Assembly: GCF_014648655.1 (NCBI RefSeq)
Contig: NZ_BMRN01000006.1
Location: forward strand, 250,922 to 314,921
Direction: 5' to 3'
Length of the DNA: 64,000 nucleotides
Source: Streptomyces atratus
GTDB taxonomy: Bacteria; Actinomycetota; Actinomycetes; Streptomycetales; Streptomycetaceae
Of the stretch, positions 60,648 to 64,000 are shown piece after piece; the stretch's first letter is position 1; every line of letters starts with the position of its first letter. A program made the translations under genes and the position numbers. The notes under the pieces were generated by a model. That model was not told where the DNA came from and searched no databases. It was given only the letters and a program-made list of their open reading frames with translations.

Positions 60648-62042
60648 TCACCACCCGGTCCACAGGAGGTGGTTGACGAGCAGGGCGACGACGGCCTGCG
60701 CGGTCAGCCAGCCGCGCCGGGTGCCGGTGGGTAGAAGGGCGGCGGCGGGCAGCAGCCAGAGGATGAAGGGCTGCCAGATGCGTTCGGTCTCCGCCTTGCT
60801 CATCCCGGACAGGTCGGCGGCCAGGAGTGCCAGGAGCGCCATCAGCGTGAGCAGAATCAGCCGCTGGGACGCACAGGTGGTGCCGGTGCGCAGGGTGCGT
60901 ACGGCACCGGGGGCGCCGGCCGCGGCGCGGCGGAGTCCGGCGACCGTGGCGAGGCCCGCGGCGATCGTGGTGCAGGCGGGATTCGCCCAGACCCAGTAGG
61001 AGTACGGACGCAGGCCACCCGCGCCCTGGTAGTAGCGCTCGACCAACAGGCGGTATCCCTCCCACCAGTTGTAGCCCGCCGGAGTGAAGGCGGCGGGGAC
61101 GACCAGTGCTCCGAGGAGCACGAGCGGGAAGGGGCGGGCGGTGCGGGTGAGTACGAGGACGGTGAGGAGCAGGACCGCGATCAGCGTCAGACCGTAACTG
61201 AGGTAGCAGGTCAGCCCGTACAGCAGACCGGAGGCGAATGCGGTGGCGCGGGGGAGGCGGACCGAACGGGTCGCGGCCAGGGCGAGGAGGGCCACGGACC
61301 AGGCGGCGACGGCGGCGAAGTAGGCGTCCGCCGAGGTGCCGGTCCACACCGCGACCGGTGCGAGGACCAGGAACGGAGCGGCGCGGCGTGCGAGGCGCTC
61401 GTCGGCCAGGGCACGGAGCGTGACCAGGGCGGCCGGGACGGCGGAGCTGCCCACCACGATGCACCAGACCCCTGCCCAGGCGCCGCCGCCGAGCCCGATG
61501 CGGTCGAGCAGGACGAAGGTGAGCGTGGCTCCCGGCGGGTGTCCGGCGACATGGGCCGGCCAGTTGCCCTGGGAGCCGATCAGGATGTGGTCGTCGAAAC
61601 CGCGCAGGGCCGCACCGATGTCCTGGAAACGGTCGATGACCTGCAGATATTCATGCTTGGTGGTGAGCCGTTCGGCGATGCCCCGGCCCCAGCCGTCGAT
61701 CAGCGCCAGCGAGAGGACCCAGGCGAGCGACGCCGCCCAGGCGGTCGGCAGCAGCGCCCGCCGGCGGACGCGGTCGGCCAGCGGCGGCCCGTACGCGATG
61801 ACGGCCGCTGCCACGACGACGGCGGCCGGGGTGCCGGGGCCGGTGTGCGGGTACCAGGACGCCAGCAGGGGTGGCCAGTGGACGTAGAGGCTTCCGTCGG
61901 CGTCCTGGATCGACCTGCCGACGAGCACGGCGGCGGTGACGAGCAGAACGCCCGCGGCGGCGGCGATCAGGTCGCGGCGGCGGCCGGTGCGGTGCCCGGT
62001 GTCGTCCTCGACGGGGCGCGCTGTGCGGTCCTCGGTCTTCAC
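60648..62042 (-). CDS. polytopic membrane protein, GT-C glycosyltransferase-like
   Basis: 464 residues, about 11 membrane helices, with the first extracytoplasmic loop after a WPPLLASWYPHTGPGTP segment and a large loop containing FDDHILIGSQGNWPAHVAGH. The pattern (acidic residues in the first loop, aromatic-rich lumenal loops, TLTFVLLDRIGLGGGAW) is like GT-C mannosyl- or arabinosyltransferases, but no diagnostic motif proves it. The reading frame continues without breaks to the stop at 60648. Confidence 0.65.
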   Translation of the reverse strand: MKTEDRTARPVEDDTGHRTGRRRDLIAAAAGVLLVTAAVLVGRSIQDADGSLYVHWPPLLASWYPHTGPGTPAAVVVAAAVIAYGPPLADRVRRRALLPTAWAASLAWVLSLALIDGWGRGIAERLTTKHEYLQVIDRFQDIGAALRGFDDHILIGSQGNWPAHVAGHPPGATLTFVLLDRIGLGGGAWAGVWCIVVGSSAVPAALVTLRALADERLARRAAPFLVLAPVAVWTGTSADAYFAAVAAWSVALLALAATRSVRLPRATAFASGLLYGLTCYLSYGLTLIAVLLLTVLVLTRTARPFPLVLLGALVVPAAFTPAGYNWWEGYRLLVERYYQGAGGLRPYSYWVWANPACTTIAAGLATVAGLRRAAAGAPGAVRTLRTGTTCASQRLILLTLMALLALLAADLSGMSKAETERIWQPFILWLLPAAALLPTGTRRGWLTAQAVVALLVNHLLWTGW

Positions 62043-62204
62043 GCAGGCACGCTATGCACAGCAGGGTCGCCGTGTGTGCTGCCACCGGGGCGCGTCATCG
62101 AACCGTCAGATCTTGCGCCGCTCGCTCGCTCCGGAGTGTGACGTCATGGTCTCGTCAGGAGTCGTACGCGCCGCGGCCAGGTGTTCTGGGCATAGCTTCG
62201 GCGC

Positions 62205-63524
62205 ATGGGCGACAAACGTCTGGACAGAGCCATCTCCTTCCCGTTCCGCCGCCCCGGCTGGTCCGCCGGCCGCGGCCCGGCCTTCCTGGAGCGGCTTCCC
62301 TCCTCGCCCGGGTTCTGGCGCAGCCCGGTGCGCGGCGTCAGGTTCACGGCGGTGCTCGGGCTGGTCCTGCTCGCCGGGCTCACCCTGCTGTTCGTGACAG
62401 GTCTGCTGTCGTACGCCGCGTACAACCCGGACCTTGCGCCGGTCAACGACAAGACGCCGGGCAAGGGCCTGCTGGGTTTCTATCTCTTCGCCTGGCCGAC
62501 CGGTCCGCACTGGCTGTACCGGCTGACGCAGGGGTTGCACGTCACGGTGGGCATCGCCCTCGTCCCTGTGCTGCTGGCGAAGCTCTGGTCGGTGATCCCG
62601 AAGCTCTTCACGCTGCCGCCGGCCCGGTCGGTGGGCCATGCGCTGGAGCGGGTGTCGCTGCTGCTGCTCGTCGGCGGGGCACTGTTCGAGTTCATCACCG
62701 GACTGCTCAACATCCAGCTGGAGTACGTGTTTCCGGGGTCGTTCTATCCGCTGCACTTCTACGGGGCGTGGGTGTTCTTCGCCGCGTTCCTCGCCCACAC
62801 CGGGCTGAAGCTGCCGCGGGCCGTACGGGTGCTGCGGGGCGGCCGGCTGGAGGGCTCTGCGCCGGGCGAGGCGGATGAACTGGCCTCGCCCGCCCCTGCC
62901 GTGCCGACCGTCTCCCGGCGCGGCGCGCTCGCCATGGTGGGCGGCGGGTCGCTGTTGCTGCTGATCACGTCGGCGGGCCGGAGTTTCGACGGGCCGCTGC
63001 GGCAGATGGCGCTCCTCACCCCGCACGGTGCAGCCGAACCGGGCTCGGGGCCGAACGGCTTCCAGATCAACAAGACGGCCGCGGCCGTCGGAGTGACGGC
63101 GGCCGATACGGGGAAGGGCTGGCGGCTCACCGTCGGCGGGCCCGCCGGGGAGATCCGGCTCAGCCGGGAACAGCTGCTGGCCATGGACCAGTACAGCGCG
63201 GCGCTGCCGATCGCGTGCGTGGAGGGCTGGGCGACGTCGGACCAGTGGTGGCGCGGAGTGCGGCTGAGTGATCTGGCGGCACTCGCGGGGTATCGGGACC
63301 GGCCGCCGGCAGTGCTGGTGGAGTCCGTCCAGCGCCGTGGGGCGTTCCGCGAGGTGGCGCTCCGCGACAACCAGGTGCGCGACCCGCGCTCGCTGCTGGC
63401 GTTGCAGGTCAACGGCGAGGAACTGTCGCTCGATCACGGATTTCCGGCGCGGATCATCGTCCCGGCGGCCCCAGGTGTGCTCAACACCAAATGGGTGTCC
63501 CGGCTGACGTTCGGGGCGCTGTGA
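62205..63524 (+). CDS. molybdopterin-dependent oxidoreductase with membrane anchor (sulfite-oxidase fold)
   Basis: 439 residues. The N-terminal part has four membrane helices of cytochrome b561-like type (VRFTAVLGLVLLAGLTLLFV; GPHWLYRLTQGLHVTVGIAL; FYPLHFYGAWVFFAAFLAHT) with paired His candidates for haem. The C-terminal sulfite-oxidase-like domain (about 280-439) has the Moco-binding Cys in ALPIACVEGWATSDQWWRGV and FPARIIVPAAPGVLNTKWVS. An electron-transfer oxidoreductase acting at the outer face; the donor and acceptor are unknown. The next gene overlaps by GTGA. Confidence 0.9.
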   Translation: MGDKRLDRAISFPFRRPGWSAGRGPAFLERLPSSPGFWRSPVRGVRFTAVLGLVLLAGLTLLFVTGLLSYAAYNPDLAPVNDKTPGKGLLGFYLFAWPTGPHWLYRLTQGLHVTVGIALVPVLLAKLWSVIPKLFTLPPARSVGHALERVSLLLLVGGALFEFITGLLNIQLEYVFPGSFYPLHFYGAWVFFAAFLAHTGLKLPRAVRVLRGGRLEGSAPGEADELASPAPAVPTVSRRGALAMVGGGSLLLLITSAGRSFDGPLRQMALLTPHGAAEPGSGPNGFQINKTAAAVGVTAADTGKGWRLTVGGPAGEIRLSREQLLAMDQYSAALPIACVEGWATSDQWWRGVRLSDLAALAGYRDRPPAVLVESVQRRGAFREVALRDNQVRDPRSLLALQVNGEELSLDHGFPARIIVPAAPGVLNTKWVSRLTFGAL

Positions 63525-64000
63525 GCGGGAAGGCGGGGAACCGGGTGAATCCTCGGGCGGTCCTCAGGCGTTGGTACGGGGAAGGGCCGCTGCATCTCCT
63601 TCTGCTGGCCGCGACATTCGCCCTCGCGGGCTGGGCGGGCGTACGGCTCCTGGCGGGTGACACGTTCGCAGTCGCGGTGTGGTTCATCGGCTCCGCCCTC
63701 CTGCACGATCTGGTGCTGCTGCCGTTGTACGCGTCGGCCGACCTGGTCGTACGGCGGTCGCTCGGACCCCGCTCCGGGCTGGTCAACCACATCCGTGTAC
63801 CGGCCTTTCTCTCCGGCCTGCTCCTGCTGATGTGGTTTCCGCTGATCACCCGGCACGCAGTGCGGTACGAGCCCTACAGCGGGCTGTCCCCCGACGTGTT
63901 CCTGGGCAACTGGCTGCTGATCACGGCGGTGCTGTGCGCGGGCTCGGCGCTCGTCCTCGTGGTCAGGACCGTGCGGTCGCGGCGCGGGGAGGGCAGGGGT
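63521..64000 (+). CDS. membrane protein, partner of the Mo oxidoreductase (3' end cut by window)
   Basis: GTG at 63521 overlaps the oxidoreductase stop (GTGA) and the frame is open to the window end, 160 residues. Four predicted helices: PLHLLLLAATFALAGWAGV, AVAVWFIGSALLHDLVLLPL, VPAFLSGLLLLMWFPLI and WLLITAVLCAGSALVLVV. No family is recognised. Translational coupling suggests it works with the oxidoreductase. Confidence 0.8.
   Translation, partial: MSGKAGNRVNPRAVLRRWYGEGPLHLLLLAATFALAGWAGVRLLAGDTFAVAVWFIGSALLHDLVLLPLYASADLVVRRSLGPRSGLVNHIRVPAFLSGLLLLMWFPLITRHAVRYEPYSGLSPDVFLGNWLLITAVLCAGSALVLVVRTVRSRRGEGRG

Overview
The window is chromosomal DNA from a high-GC actinobacterium, almost certainly Streptomyces or a close relative (Kitasatospora-like). 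The evidence is the strong GC bias at third codon positions, frequent GTG starts behind GGAGG-type ribosome sites, and the families present: a SARP/AfsR-type regulator, DUF4232, SAV_915, DUF2630, DUF1876, DUF6458, SpoIIE-type phosphatases, deazaflavin-dependent oxidoreductases and many one- and two-component regulators. About 60 genes are visible on both strands. No rRNA, complete tRNA, CRISPR array, insertion sequence or biosynthetic cluster was seen.

Layout. 1-8.2 kb (minus): DUF4232 lipoprotein (cut by the window edge), a large SARP-NB-ARC-TPR regulator, DUF6458, M18 aminopeptidase, Uma2-type nuclease fold protein, FadE5-like acyl-CoA dehydrogenase. 8.3-14.3 kb (mostly plus): SseB-like protein, broken pirin, AI-2E/PerM-type transporter, remnant of a SpoIIE phosphatase, aspS, remnant of a RibD/DHFR-like gene, L,D-transpeptidase. 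14.4-24.4 kb: large secreted alpha/beta hydrolase, metG, a two-component pair, a VWA protein with long Ala/Glu/Pro repeats, a broken secreted protein, an S4-domain protein. 24.5-33 kb: small stress and redox genes (quinone reductase, universal stress protein, LLM oxidoreductase with FMN reductase), Fic, SUKH and AlkD-like genes, then a decayed ATP-binding protein. 33-34.3 kb: trpS behind a tryptophan-codon leader peptide and attenuator hairpin.

34.3-45.3 kb is the most distinctive block. It is a long minus-strand gene run: YqiJ-like membrane protein, YqiK-like flotillin, a 1655-residue DUF3686/AAA+ 'DNA repair ATPase', a double-RCK NAD-binding membrane protein and a DnaQ-fold exonuclease. A PucR-family regulator diverges from it. 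A second SPFH protein with an NfeD-like partner lies at 52.8-54.8 kb. Both SPFH loci carry nearly the same upstream element, TGCCGG-N3-CCGGCA followed by a third TGCCGG half-site. Between them are terB, a BlaI-M56 sensor pair, a MarR regulator diverging from an F420-type enzyme, and a CPA2 antiporter with its regulatory subunit. I infer a membrane-microdomain and envelope/ion-stress neighbourhood.

55-64 kb: peroxiredoxin, hydrolase, GNAT, DUF1876, a TetR gene fused to the antisense end of a truncated MFS transporter, a PAS-GAF-SpoIIE phosphatase, a second GNAT, a GT-C-like membrane protein, and a molybdopterin oxidoreductase overlapping a membrane gene cut by the window end.

A recurring oddity is that several genes (pirin, SpoIIE phosphatase, DHFR-like, secreted protein, MFS) look as if internal segments were removed, joining otherwise well-preserved ends out of frame. 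This is either real gene decay or a sequencing/assembly artefact.
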